Shown here piece after piece: positions 26,456 through 34,821 of a stretch of 64,000 nt of DNA; the first letter of the stretch is position 1; every line of letters begins with the position of its first letter. Source of the DNA: Frateuria_A sp051900415 (GTDB lineage Bacteria > Pseudomonadota > Gammaproteobacteria > Xanthomonadales > Rhodanobacteraceae); contig NZ_JBHZGL010000002.1 in NCBI RefSeq assembly GCF_051900415.1, positions 310,001 through 374,000 on the forward strand, written 5' to 3'. Under the pieces are notes generated by a model, which worked only from the letters and a program-made list of their open reading frames with translations, searched no databases and was not told the origin of the DNA. Made by a program: the position numbers and the translations under genes.

Positions 26456-27397
26456 TCAGCGCGGCGGTGGGACCGCCTTCGTCCCCTGCTGCGACAACGA
26501 CTCCTTGGCCAGCTCGGCGATGCCCGCCAGCGAACCGATGATGCCGGTCGCCTCCATCGGCAGCAGCAACATTTTCTGGTTGGGCGAATGCGCGATCTCC
26601 TTCAGCGCCTCGACGTACTTGTTGGCGACAAAGTAGTTGAGCGCATTGAGATTGCCGTTGGCGATCGCGTCGGACACCATCTTGGTCGCTTCGGCCTCGG
26701 CCTCGGCCAGGCGGATGCGTGCCTCGGCCTCGCGGAAGGCCGCTTCCTTCTTGCCCTCGGCCGCGAGGATCGCGCTCTGCTTCTCGCCGTCGGCCTTGAG
26801 GATGGCCGCCTGCTTGAAGCCCTCAGCCTCCAGGATGTTGGAGCGCTTCTCGCGCTCGGCCTTCATCTGCTTGGCCATCGCGTCGACCAGGTCGCGTGGC
26901 GGCGCGATGTCCTTGATCTCGATGCGGTTGACCTTGACGCCCCAGGGATGGGTTGCCTCGTCGACCACGCGCAGCAGCTGCGCGTTGATGGTGTCGCGCT
27001 TGCTCAAGGATTCATCCAGATCCATCGAACCGAGCACCGTGCGGATGTTGGTCATCACCAGCGCGAGCGATGCCTGCTCCAGGTTGGCGACCTCGTAGGC
27101 CGCCTTGGCCGCGTCGAGCACCTGGTAGAACACGACGCCGTCCACGCGCACCACCGCGTTGTCCTTGGTGATGACGTCCTGCGAGGGCACGTCCAGCACC
27201 TGCTCCATCATGTTCATCCTGGCGCCCACGGCCTGGTAGAACGGAATCAGGAAATGCAGGCCCGGGCTCAGCGTACGCGTGTAGCGGCCGAAGGTTTCCA
27301 CCGTCCATTCGTAGCCTTGCGGCACGATCCGTACGAGCTTGGCGATGACGATGATCGCCAGCACGATGATGACTACACCGATCACGATGCTGCCCAT
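26456..27397 (-). CDS. qmcA: SPFH/stomatin-like membrane protein QmcA
   Basis: 313 residues closely resembling E. coli QmcA. One N-terminal membrane helix (about 3-25) precedes the SPFH/Band-7 domain (VPQGYEWTVETFGRYTRTLSPGLHF ... MMEQVLDVPSQDVITKDNA). A long charged coiled-coil follows (KADGEKQSAILAAEGKKEAAFREAEARIRLAEAEAEA) before a hydrophobic C-terminus (GIIGSLAGIAELAK). Such proteins form large membrane rings or microdomains linked to FtsH. GGAGGGGG lies just upstream of the chosen ATG. Its NfeD-like partner is next. Confidence 0.95.
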   Translation of the reverse strand: MGSIVIGVVIIVLAIIVIAKLVRIVPQGYEWTVETFGRYTRTLSPGLHFLIPFYQAVGARMNMMEQVLDVPSQDVITKDNAVVRVDGVVFYQVLDAAKAAYEVANLEQASLALVMTNIRTVLGSMDLDESLSKRDTINAQLLRVVDEATHPWGVKVNRIEIKDIAPPRDLVDAMAKQMKAEREKRSNILEAEGFKQAAILKADGEKQSAILAAEGKKEAAFREAEARIRLAEAEAEATKMVSDAIANGNLNALNYFVANKYVEALKEIAHSPNQKMLLLPMEATGIIGSLAGIAELAKESLSQQGTKAVPPPR

Positions 27398-27443
27398 GTT
27401 CCCCCTCCCTTGACTGAGCAGCCAGTATAGGCGGCGGGCGACC

Positions 27444-27507
27444 CTGTAGGAGCGCACCTGTGCGCGACCGGGAGGCTCCACGGTCGCGCACAGGTGCGCT
27501 CCTACAG
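27444..27507. repeat. R1 palindrome forming the 3' end of the kinase gene
   Basis: CCTGTAGGAGCGCACCTGTG arm and the complementary arm ending GCGCTCCTACAGG. Read on the minus strand, the TAG inside the right arm (27504-27502) is the stop codon of the histidine kinase gene. The element separates the 24-kb permease cluster from qmcA. Confidence 0.93.
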
Positions 27508-28878
27508 GGACCTCGCCGGCAGCAGCAGGCTCACCCGCAGGCCGCCATCTTCGCGATTGGCCAGGGCAATGCGTCCGCCGTGCGCCTCAGTGATCTCGCG
27601 CGCCAGCGCCAGTCCCAGGCCGGTCCCGGAACGCTTGGTCGAATAGAACGGCAGCAACGCCTGCGCCAGCACCGTCTCGCTCATGCCGGGACCGCGGTCG
27701 GCCACTTCGATGCGCCAGTCGTGGCCGACCTGGGCCAGCGAAAGCGTGACGCCTTCTTCGCTGCCCCCGGCCTCGTGGGCGTTCTTGATCAGGTTGATCA
27801 GCACCTGTTCGATCTGCGCCTTGTCGAACCAGCCCGGCTCGGTCGGCACCGATCCGGCGAACCGGAAACGGCAATGCAGCGCCAGGCTGTCCAGGAACGC
27901 CTGCCAGTCGATCGCCTGCGGTTGCGGGGTGGGCAGCTTGGCGAAGCTGGCGTAGCCGGCGATGAAGCCATGCAGGTGGCGCGCGCGCTCGCCGATGGTG
28001 GCGAACACGCCCGGCAGCCGCGCCAGGTCGCCGCGCCGGGCCAGTTCCGCGCCCGAATGCGCCAGCGACGAAATCGGTGCCAGCGAGTTGTTGAGCTCGT
28101 GGCTGATCACGCGGATCACCCGCTTCCACGTCGCCACCTCCTGCCGCGACAGCTCGCGCGTCATGCGGCGCAACGAGTAGAGCTTGTGCGGCCGCCCCTG
28201 CAACCGGAACAGGCGCTGGGACAGATGAAAGGTTTCATCGTTGCCGTCCATCGGCACGCTGAGCAGCGCATCCTCACCATTTTCCACCGCGCGCCGCAGC
28301 GCCTCGGGCACGTTGAGCAGCAGCTCGCCGAAATCCAGCCCGTTGAGGCTGCGCCCTTCGTTGAACAGGTGTCGGGCGGCGATGTTGGCGTAGGCAATGC
28401 GCCCCTGGGTGTTGGCCAGCACCAGCGACACAGGTGTGTGCTGCACCACGGTGTCGAGCAGCAGCTCGCGCTGCACCAGGTGCTGGCGTTGCTCGCGCAG
28501 GGTCTGGCCCAGCGCGTTGTGCATGCGGATCAGGGCGCCCAGTTCGTCGCGCCGGTCGGCCGCGATGGAAAAGCTGAAATCGCCATCGCGGTAACTGGCT
28601 ACCGCGCCCTCGAGCGCGCGCAGCAGGCGACGGATCGGCGACATTACCTGCCCGCCCAGCCAGAATGCCAGCGGCAGCAGCACCAGCAAGGTGGCGAGCA
28701 GACCGCCGGAGATGCCCGGCCAGGCCGGCAGATGCACGCCCAGGCGCGGATCGTGGCGAAGCCACGCCAGCACCTGCGGCAACGGCCACTGGGTCAGGCC
28801 TGCGTAGACCAGCGCGCCACTGAGGCTCGCCAGCATCAGCAGCCCGGTCAACCGCGCCTGCAGCGATCTCAGTTGCAT
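27502..28878 (-). CDS. NtrY-like sensor histidine kinase
   Basis: 458 residues. Two membrane helices (about 10-28 and 57-77) flank a short periplasmic loop of about 28 residues. They are followed by a HAMP segment (to about 130), a PAS domain (about 135-235), a dimerisation/phosphoacceptor helix with His260 (VISHELNNSLAPISSL), and a HATPase domain (about 345-456; NLIKNAHEAG, DRGPGMS, GTGLGLALA). The ISHELNNSLAPI wording is typical of the NtrY/AtoS group that pairs with sigma-54 regulators, and such a regulator lies upstream. The small periplasmic loop suggests sensing of or near the membrane (inference). It is the last gene of the permease cluster. Confidence 0.94.
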   Translation of the reverse strand: MQLRSLQARLTGLLMLASLSGALVYAGLTQWPLPQVLAWLRHDPRLGVHLPAWPGISGGLLATLLVLLPLAFWLGGQVMSPIRRLLRALEGAVASYRDGDFSFSIAADRRDELGALIRMHNALGQTLREQRQHLVQRELLLDTVVQHTPVSLVLANTQGRIAYANIAARHLFNEGRSLNGLDFGELLLNVPEALRRAVENGEDALLSVPMDGNDETFHLSQRLFRLQGRPHKLYSLRRMTRELSRQEVATWKRVIRVISHELNNSLAPISSLAHSGAELARRGDLARLPGVFATIGERARHLHGFIAGYASFAKLPTPQPQAIDWQAFLDSLALHCRFRFAGSVPTEPGWFDKAQIEQVLINLIKNAHEAGGSEEGVTLSLAQVGHDWRIEVADRGPGMSETVLAQALLPFYSTKRSGTGLGLALAREITEAHGGRIALANREDGGLRVSLLLPARSL

Positions 28879-28900
28879 GCGAGGCTCCGGTCCAGGCGGA

Positions 28901-29239
28901 TCAGTGGCACGCAGGGTCCATGGGGGTTTGCGGGCAGTTCACCGCCGGGCGCCCGTTGCGATCCATCGTGCCCATGGTGCCCACCCCGGCGTTGCCCGAG
29001 TGCTGCTGCGCGGCGTTGGCGTGCGGTGGGGTGAGGCCATCGCGCTCCTTGAACTTGAAGCGCGAGGCAGACTTCTTTTGCTGGACGGGAAGCGCCGCGT
29101 CGGCCCGATAGCTCGCCGTGGAAGCCGGTGCCGGGGTGCTCCAGCTGTCGCTGGCAGGCGTGCTGGTGGAAGGCACCGACTGGGCGTGCGCCCCGGCGGC
29201 GGACAACAAGGCGGCGAATATGAAAATCCGGATACGCAT
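28901..29239 (-). CDS. Small exported protein between regulator and kinase
   Basis: 112 residues with a clear signal peptide (MRIRIFIFAALLSAAGAHA, cleavage after about 19). The mature part is rich in Ser, Thr, Pro and Ala, then basic (VQQKKSASRFKFKERDG). It ends in a region with two cysteines (VNCPQTPMDPACH) and Gly-Met-rich GNAGVGTMGTMDRNG. I do not recognise a family. The position between a response regulator and its kinase is consistent with a periplasmic accessory or ligand-presenting factor (inference). An upstream start at 29296 is less likely because it would bury the signal peptide. Confidence 0.7.
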   Translation of the reverse strand: MRIRIFIFAALLSAAGAHAQSVPSTSTPASDSWSTPAPASTASYRADAALPVQQKKSASRFKFKERDGLTPPHANAAQQHSGNAGVGTMGTMDRNGRPAVNCPQTPMDPACH

Positions 29240-29321
29240 GGTTTCTGCTCCCTGGGGACTGGCGCCGATCATCCCGCGCGCCTGTGATACCGGCAACCGC
29301 CATCTGGCACACCCTGGCGCC

Positions 29322-29387
29322 GTAGGGTGGGCTTCAGCCCACCGCCCTGCGCCGCGATGTCCGCCGGTGGGTTGAAGCCCACCCTGC
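29322..29387. repeat. R3 palindrome
   Basis: GTAGGGTGGGCTTCAGCCCA arm and the complementary arm GGTGGGTTGAAGCCCACCCT. It sits 3' of the sigma-54 regulator gene and upstream of the small exported protein gene. Confidence 0.88.
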
Positions 29388-29393
29388 GCCCAC

Positions 29394-30731
29394 TCAGCCG
29401 GTCGCCAATCCGTAGCGCTCCATGCGTCGGTACAGCGCCTGCCGCGACAATCCCAACGATTGCGCGGCCCGGCTGACCACGCCGTCGGCGCGATGCAGTG
29501 CAGTCTCGACCGCCTCGCGGCTGGGCTCGTCCAGGTTGCGCGCCACCGCGGGCGTGTGCTGCGGGAGATTGAGCAACTGCGGCGTCACCACGCCGTCGGT
29601 CGCCAGCAGCGCGGCGCGCTCGATCGCGTTCTTCAGCTCGCGCACATTGCCCGGCCACGGGTAGCTCACCAGCGCCTCGCGCGCCGCATCGCCGAGTTCG
29701 GCGCGGCCATCGAGAAAATGCTCGGCCAGCGGCACGATGTCGTCGGTGCGCTCGGACAACGGCGGCAGGTTCACCTCGATCACGTTGAGGCGGTAATAGA
29801 GGTCTTCGCGAAACGTGCCGGCGCGCACCATCGCCTTCAAGTCGGCGTTGGTGGCCGACAGCACACGCACCTTGACCTGTCGCGTGCGGCCCGACCCCAG
29901 CCGCTCGAACTGCCCGGTCTCCAGCACGCGCAGCAGCTTCACCTGGCCGGGCAACGGCAGGTTGCCGATCTCGTCCAGGAACAGCGTGCCGCCGTCAGCC
30001 AATTCGAAGCGGCCCTCGCGCGCCTTGTTGGCGCCGGTGTAGGCGCCGGCGTCGGCGCCAAACAGCTCCGCCTCGATCAGCTCGCCTGGCAACGCGCCGC
30101 AGTTGACGGCGACGAACGGCCCATTTCGCACCGGCGAATTGGCATGCACGATACAGGCGATACGCTCCTTGCCGGCGCCGTTGGGACCGGTGATCAGCAC
30201 CGGCACATGCGAGCGGGCCACCTGGCAGGCCAGCTCCAGCGTCTGCGCCATCGCATCGGAGGCGAACACCAGCGAGTCCAGCGCGTAGGTCTGGCGCAGC
30301 ACGTCGCGGCGCCGGCGGCGCTCGCGGCGGGTACGGTTGACCTCGCGGGTAGATTCGGAAAGCTCCAGCAGGTTTTCAACCGTGGCCAGCAGCTTGGTGT
30401 CGTCCCACGGCTTGGCCACGTAATCGGCCGCGCCCGCCTTGACCAGCTCCACTGCCGTCTCCAGGTGCGTCCAGGCGGTCAGCAGGATCACCGGCAGGTC
30501 GGTGTGGCGCTGGCGGATCGCACGGAACAGCGCCACGCCTTCCTCGCCGGAAGTGGTATCGGCGGTGAAGTTCATGTCCTGGATCACCACGTCGACCAGC
30601 TCGCGATCGAGCATCGCCAGGCCGTCCTCGGGCGTCAGCGCGATCAGCGGTCGGATGTCGTGCAGCGACAGCAGCAGCGACAGCGCCTCGCCGACCGCGG
30701 GGTTGTCGTCAATGATCAGGACGGTTCGCAT
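29394..30731 (-). CDS. Sigma-54-dependent response regulator (NtrC family)
   Basis: 445 residues. The receiver domain (1-120) has the acidic pair D8/D9, phospho-acceptor D52 (VVIQDMNF) and K107. The AAA+ domain (about 150-385) has Walker A GPNGAGKE (182-189), Walker B GGTLFLDEIG (247-256) and the sigma-54 contact loop GAYTGA (229-234), where most relatives have GAFTGA. A Fis-type helix-turn-helix is at 408-442 (DGVVSRAAQSLGLSRQALYRRM). The start is set at ATG 30731, with AGGA upstream and the receiver fold beginning at once. It probably activates the sigma-54 promoter at 51941-51956. Confidence 0.96.
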   Translation of the reverse strand: MRTVLIIDDNPAVGEALSLLLSLHDIRPLIALTPEDGLAMLDRELVDVVIQDMNFTADTTSGEEGVALFRAIRQRHTDLPVILLTAWTHLETAVELVKAGAADYVAKPWDDTKLLATVENLLELSESTREVNRTRRERRRRRDVLRQTYALDSLVFASDAMAQTLELACQVARSHVPVLITGPNGAGKERIACIVHANSPVRNGPFVAVNCGALPGELIEAELFGADAGAYTGANKAREGRFELADGGTLFLDEIGNLPLPGQVKLLRVLETGQFERLGSGRTRQVKVRVLSATNADLKAMVRAGTFREDLYYRLNVIEVNLPPLSERTDDIVPLAEHFLDGRAELGDAAREALVSYPWPGNVRELKNAIERAALLATDGVVTPQLLNLPQHTPAVARNLDEPSREAVETALHRADGVVSRAAQSLGLSRQALYRRMERYGLATG

Positions 30732-30813
30732 TTTTTTCCTGCACATGTGGGCATGGATGCATCTCCACCCCAAAAGGTTGCCACAGGTCCGCCAAAGGGG
30801 AAGCCACCGCCCC

Positions 30814-32046
30814 TCAGACCGACCGCGTCGCCACCACCGGCGGCACGCGGGAGGCGCGCAGGGCCGGCGCCAGTACCGAAAGCTGGCCCAGCGCCCACAG
30901 CGCCAGCGCGCCGACCGGCAGATACCACAGCGGCAGGCGCGGCAGCTCGTAGCGGCTCATCAGCAGCAGGTTCAGTCCGACCGCCAGCAGCACGCCCAGC
31001 AGCACGCCGGCGCTGACGATCAGGAAGTTCTCCGCCTGGAAATAGCAACGGATGTCCGCGCGCGTGGCGCCGATGGCGCGGCGGATGCCGATCGTGCGCG
31101 TGCGCTGCTGTACCCAGAAATTGGCCAGCCCGGCGATACCGAGCGCGGTGACGAACAACAACCCGAGTGCCGAGGCGATCAGCAAGCCGATCATGGTGGT
31201 GTCGCGCTGGAAATAGCTGGCGCGTATTTCGCTGTAGGTCCGCAGCCGCTCGGGTTTGATCAGCCGCTGCGGGTTGACCCGCATCAGCGCGGCGCTCGCC
31301 TGTGCGAGTACCCGCTGGCGATCCTGCGGCGCGCTGCGCAACACGTAGAGCGCGCCGCCGCTATCGGGCGGTTGCGGCAGCAGCATGCTCTCGTCGTTGC
31401 TGCCGTCGGCGCGCAGGTCCGGGCGCACCAGCCTCTTCACGATGCCGACGACGCGGATGAACCGGTCGCCGTCGTACATGCTCTGCCCGAGCGCGCGCTG
31501 CCCGGGGTACAGGCGTTGCGCCAGTGCGCGCGTGATGATCGCGACGACCGGCTTGCCATGGGCCGGGTAGTCATCCGGGGTGAAACCGCGTCCCTCGACC
31601 AGATCCAGCCCCCAGGTGTCGATCAGGCCCAAGGTCCCGTCGTAGACGCTGGGCTCGACGCAGCCGCTCCCCTCCAGCGAATTGCGCTGTATCGCACGAT
31701 CCAGTGCCTGCTTGTCGGGACAGATCCCCTGCGACCACTCGTTACGGTTGAGCGGCATCGAATAGCTGACCGCCACCGCGGCGCGCACGCCGGGGATGGC
31801 GCGCAACGCGGCCAGATCGACCACAAGCTGGGCGTCGGGATTCCCGACCTTGTCGATGTTCCGGCTGGGAACGGTCGAAAGCTCGTCCTCGGCCAGGCCG
31901 GTCGACACGCTGATCCGCTCCACGCGGCTGGCGATCATGTAGACCACGTTGCACACGATGGCCAGGGTGATGGCGACCTGCAGCGTCAGCAGCGTCGCGG
32001 TCAGCTTGTGGTGCCGCAAGCTGGCCAGTATGGGTTGCAATGGCAT
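30814..32046 (-). CDS. MacB/FtsX-type permease, pair 7 subunit B
   Basis: 410 residues, last transcribed of 14 permeases. TM1 (about 15-40, TLQVAITLAIVCNVVYMI) leads to a periplasmic MacB_PCD-like domain to about 285, then three TM helices with the cytoplasmic loop RTRTIGIRRAIGATRADI. The C-terminus is VPPVVATRSV, the B-type signature. Unlike the other six B subunits, it carries two periplasmic cysteines (C109 and C129) in an insertion of about 20 residues after SYSMPLNRNEWSQG. No ATPase domain is fused. The start at 32046 matches the conserved PLQPILASLRHHK opening. It lies 82 nt after its A partner. Confidence 0.92.
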   Translation of the reverse strand: MPLQPILASLRHHKLTATLLTLQVAITLAIVCNVVYMIASRVERISVSTGLAEDELSTVPSRNIDKVGNPDAQLVVDLAALRAIPGVRAAVAVSYSMPLNRNEWSQGICPDKQALDRAIQRNSLEGSGCVEPSVYDGTLGLIDTWGLDLVEGRGFTPDDYPAHGKPVVAIITRALAQRLYPGQRALGQSMYDGDRFIRVVGIVKRLVRPDLRADGSNDESMLLPQPPDSGGALYVLRSAPQDRQRVLAQASAALMRVNPQRLIKPERLRTYSEIRASYFQRDTTMIGLLIASALGLLFVTALGIAGLANFWVQQRTRTIGIRRAIGATRADIRCYFQAENFLIVSAGVLLGVLLAVGLNLLLMSRYELPRLPLWYLPVGALALWALGQLSVLAPALRASRVPPVVATRSV

Positions 32047-32128
32047 GCCGATGTGTCCTTGTGTGCGATCGGGCGGCTGGGTTGGCGCCATGGACGTCGA
32101 TGGCCCGTCCGCGCCGGTGGATGGCGCG

Positions 32129-33442
32129 TCACAACGTCTTGAGCTGGAACCCGGGCGGCAGGCGGCACGCACGCCACGCCGGAAGCAAGCCGGCCAGCAC
32201 GCTGGCGACGATCGCCAGCGCCACCGTACCCAGCAGCATCGGCACGTCCATCTGCGCCAGCCTCGCGTAGTCGTCGGGGCGCTGGCGCACGCTCCAAAGG
32301 CCCAGCTGCGCGATGGCCAGGCCGAACACGCCGCCGGCCACGCCGATCACCGCCGCCTCGATGCCCAGCTGAAGGAAGATGTCGCGCCGCCGTGCGCCCA
32401 TGGCGCGGCGCACGCTGATCTCGCCGCTGCGGCGCAGGAACTTCGCCAACAGCAACGCCACGATGTTGGTCATGCACACCAGCAGGAAGCCCAGCGCCAG
32501 CCACAGTTGCAGGCGCACGTCGTCCGGCACCAGATTCTGGTGGGCCAGCCATGCCATCAGGCCGTACAACGCCGCGTGGGTCGCGGGTTTCTGGAAGCGG
32601 CCGAGCGATTTCTGCTCGGCCGAGTAGTCGACGAGGAACTGACGGTACGCCGCGACCTGCGCCGGGCTGTCCAGCTGCACCCAGAACTGCAGCCAGCTCG
32701 TGGTCGGGCTGTGCATCCGGTCCTCGGCCCGATCCTTGCCCCATCCGCTGAAGTTGCCGTTGACGCCCAGCTCGAGATCGACCGCGGTGGCCAGCGGCAG
32801 GAAGAACTCATCCGTATCGGCATACTGCCGGGTGGAGGTATCGGCGTAGAAGAGCGGATCGGGCTTCCACCGCGCGGTGACGCCAACGACCCGGAAATCG
32901 GTGTTCTCCAGCCGCACGGTCTGGCCGAGGCTGTCCTGGCCGCCGAACAGCTGGCGATTGAGTCCGTCGCTCAGCACCACCACGCGAGCACGCGTCTTGT
33001 CCTGCGCGTCCGACCAGCCCTGCCCGTAGGTGAACGGCACGCCGAACAGCCCGAAGACCTCCGCCGTGGCATAGCGCCCGGTCGCGTCGAACGGTTGCAT
33101 GCCTGCACGCGCAGGGCGCACCAGCAGCGAGCCGCCCGCCATGGCCGCCTGCCGGGTGGCCTTGTGGGCATCGAGCAGCGCCATGGCGTCGGGCCAGGTG
33201 AAGTTGTCGCTCGGGTCGGGACTGCCCTCGTGCTGTTTGTAATCGAGCGGCGTGGGATCCAGGTGCGGGCGATACAACTGCGCGCTCCTGCCCGGGAGCG
33301 GATCGGCGGTCATCACGTGCAGCACGGTGATCATGGTCATGCTTGCGCCGATGCCGAGCCCGATCGCCCCCACCATCAGGCTGGTGAGGACCGGATTGCC
33401 CCTGAGGCTGCGCAGGGCGAGGTGGAGGTAGTAGGCGAACAT
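32129..33442 (-). CDS. MacB/FtsX-type permease, pair 7 subunit A
   Basis: 437 residues. The A-type opening MFAYYLHLALRSLRGNPVLT leads into TM1. A periplasmic domain spans about 45-310. Three C-terminal TM helices follow, with LLLAKFLRRSGEISVRRAMGARRRDI as the loop that should contact the ATPase. It ends in QLKTL, shared with pair 6. It is the only A subunit without the conserved periplasmic cysteine pair: the region reads FSGWGKDRAEDRMHSPTTSW, with Gly and Thr where others have Cys. Confidence 0.92.
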   Translation of the reverse strand: MFAYYLHLALRSLRGNPVLTSLMVGAIGLGIGASMTMITVLHVMTADPLPGRSAQLYRPHLDPTPLDYKQHEGSPDPSDNFTWPDAMALLDAHKATRQAAMAGGSLLVRPARAGMQPFDATGRYATAEVFGLFGVPFTYGQGWSDAQDKTRARVVVLSDGLNRQLFGGQDSLGQTVRLENTDFRVVGVTARWKPDPLFYADTSTRQYADTDEFFLPLATAVDLELGVNGNFSGWGKDRAEDRMHSPTTSWLQFWVQLDSPAQVAAYRQFLVDYSAEQKSLGRFQKPATHAALYGLMAWLAHQNLVPDDVRLQLWLALGFLLVCMTNIVALLLAKFLRRSGEISVRRAMGARRRDIFLQLGIEAAVIGVAGGVFGLAIAQLGLWSVRQRPDDYARLAQMDVPMLLGTVALAIVASVLAGLLPAWRACRLPPGFQLKTL

Positions 33443-33552
33443 TCCGTGTAACTCCTGGCAAATCGAATGCTGCGGCGGGTGGTCTTGCCCCTTGCTTACC
33501 GTCCTTGGAACCGAAAGGTTCGGCAGGTGATGGGAGCGCCCGCGCGCTTACG

Positions 33553-34758
33553 TCAAACCGACCGCGTCGCCACCACCGGTGGCACCGCCGCGGCACGCAG
33601 GGCTGGCGCAAGCACCGCCAGCTGACCCAGTACCCACAACAGCAGCGCGCCGGCCGGCAGGTAGTACAGCGGCAGACGCGGCAGCTCGTAGCGGCTCATC
33701 AGGACCAGGTTGAGTCCGAAGGCCAGCACCATGCCCAGCGCGATACCAAAGCTGACGATCAGGAAGTTCTCGGTCTGGAAATAACGCAGGATGTCGCCGC
33801 GAGTGGCGCCCAGCGCACGCCGCACGCCGATCTGCTTGCGCCGTTGCTGGACCCAGAAACTGGCCAGGCCCACGATGCCCAGCGCGGTGACCAGCAGCAG
33901 TGCCGCGATCACGCCCACGAGCATGCCGGCCATGGCACGGTCGGCGGCGAAGTAAGTGCGACGCAGCCCGCTGATCGTGTCGGTGTAGGTCTGGTTCACC
34001 ACCACGGCAGGCGCGACCCGCGCGACCAGCGCGCGCGCCGCCTGCAGGACCTGGTCGGCCTTGCCCGGCGCCGTGCGCAATACGTAGACGCTGGCCAGGC
34101 CCTTGCCGGGGATGCCGGCCAGCAACAGGGTGTTGTGCGTGTGGCCGGGGTTGGGGTTGGGCCGCAGCAGCGAGCGGTAGGTGCCCACCACGCGGAAGAC
34201 CTTGTCGATCGCGTAGACGGTCTTGCCGAGCGGACTCTCCCCCGGCCACAACGTCCTGGCGTAGTCGCTGTCGAGCATGATCGAGGGCGACCTGGGCAGG
34301 AACTCGCTGATCGGACCGAACTCGTCCGGGGTGAACCAGCGGCCTTCCGCAAGCTGCAGGCCCAGCGTCGAGGGCAACGCCGGGCCGCCCACGTAGAAGT
34401 GTCCCTGGTTGTCGTAATGCTGGTCATCCGCGCGCAGGCGGAAGCCGGCCTCGCCCGCCTGCTGCCCGAACGGCACCGCGTTGGTGACCGCCACCGACTG
34501 CACGCCGGCGATGCCGGCCAGGCCCGAACGCAGCCGCGCGGCCAGGTCGGCGGCAGCGCTGTCGTCGACGCCGTCGAGCGAGACCACCACGAGCCGGTCT
34601 TCGTCGACGCCGCTGCCCACCTGCATCGTGCCGATGCGGGCGGAGATGAGGAACAGCGCGTTGCAGAGGATCGCGCAGGCCAGGGCGATTTCCATGCCGA
34701 TCAGGAACGCAGCCACGCGATGGCGGCGCAAGGCGGCGAGGATGGGTCGGATTTGCAT
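33553..34758 (-). CDS. MacB/FtsX-type permease, pair 6 subunit B
   Basis: 401 residues, the shortest B subunit. It opens MQIRPILAALRRHRVAAFLIG. TM1 contains the B-type CAILCNALFLI. The periplasmic domain differs strongly from other B subunits (for example DQHYDNQGHFYVGGPALPS). RRKQIGVRRALGATRGDILRYFQTENF is the cytoplasmic coupling loop. The C-terminal block YELPRLPLYYLPAGA and VPPVVATRSV place it near pair 7. No periplasmic cysteine is seen. The gap to its A partner is 63 nt. Confidence 0.92.
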   Translation of the reverse strand: MQIRPILAALRRHRVAAFLIGMEIALACAILCNALFLISARIGTMQVGSGVDEDRLVVVSLDGVDDSAAADLAARLRSGLAGIAGVQSVAVTNAVPFGQQAGEAGFRLRADDQHYDNQGHFYVGGPALPSTLGLQLAEGRWFTPDEFGPISEFLPRSPSIMLDSDYARTLWPGESPLGKTVYAIDKVFRVVGTYRSLLRPNPNPGHTHNTLLLAGIPGKGLASVYVLRTAPGKADQVLQAARALVARVAPAVVVNQTYTDTISGLRRTYFAADRAMAGMLVGVIAALLLVTALGIVGLASFWVQQRRKQIGVRRALGATRGDILRYFQTENFLIVSFGIALGMVLAFGLNLVLMSRYELPRLPLYYLPAGALLLWVLGQLAVLAPALRAAAVPPVVATRSV

Positions 34759-34821
34759 GTGTGGGGTCCCGGATCTGTATCTAGGTTGGTGCGTTCCGTG
34801 GCGCTCGCGCGGGCGGCGCGG

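Noticed and set aside
29301..29320. A second sigma-54-like site (TGGCACACCCTGGCG) near the small exported protein gene
   Set aside because: The -12 half lacks TTGC and the orientation points away from the kinase and small-protein genes.
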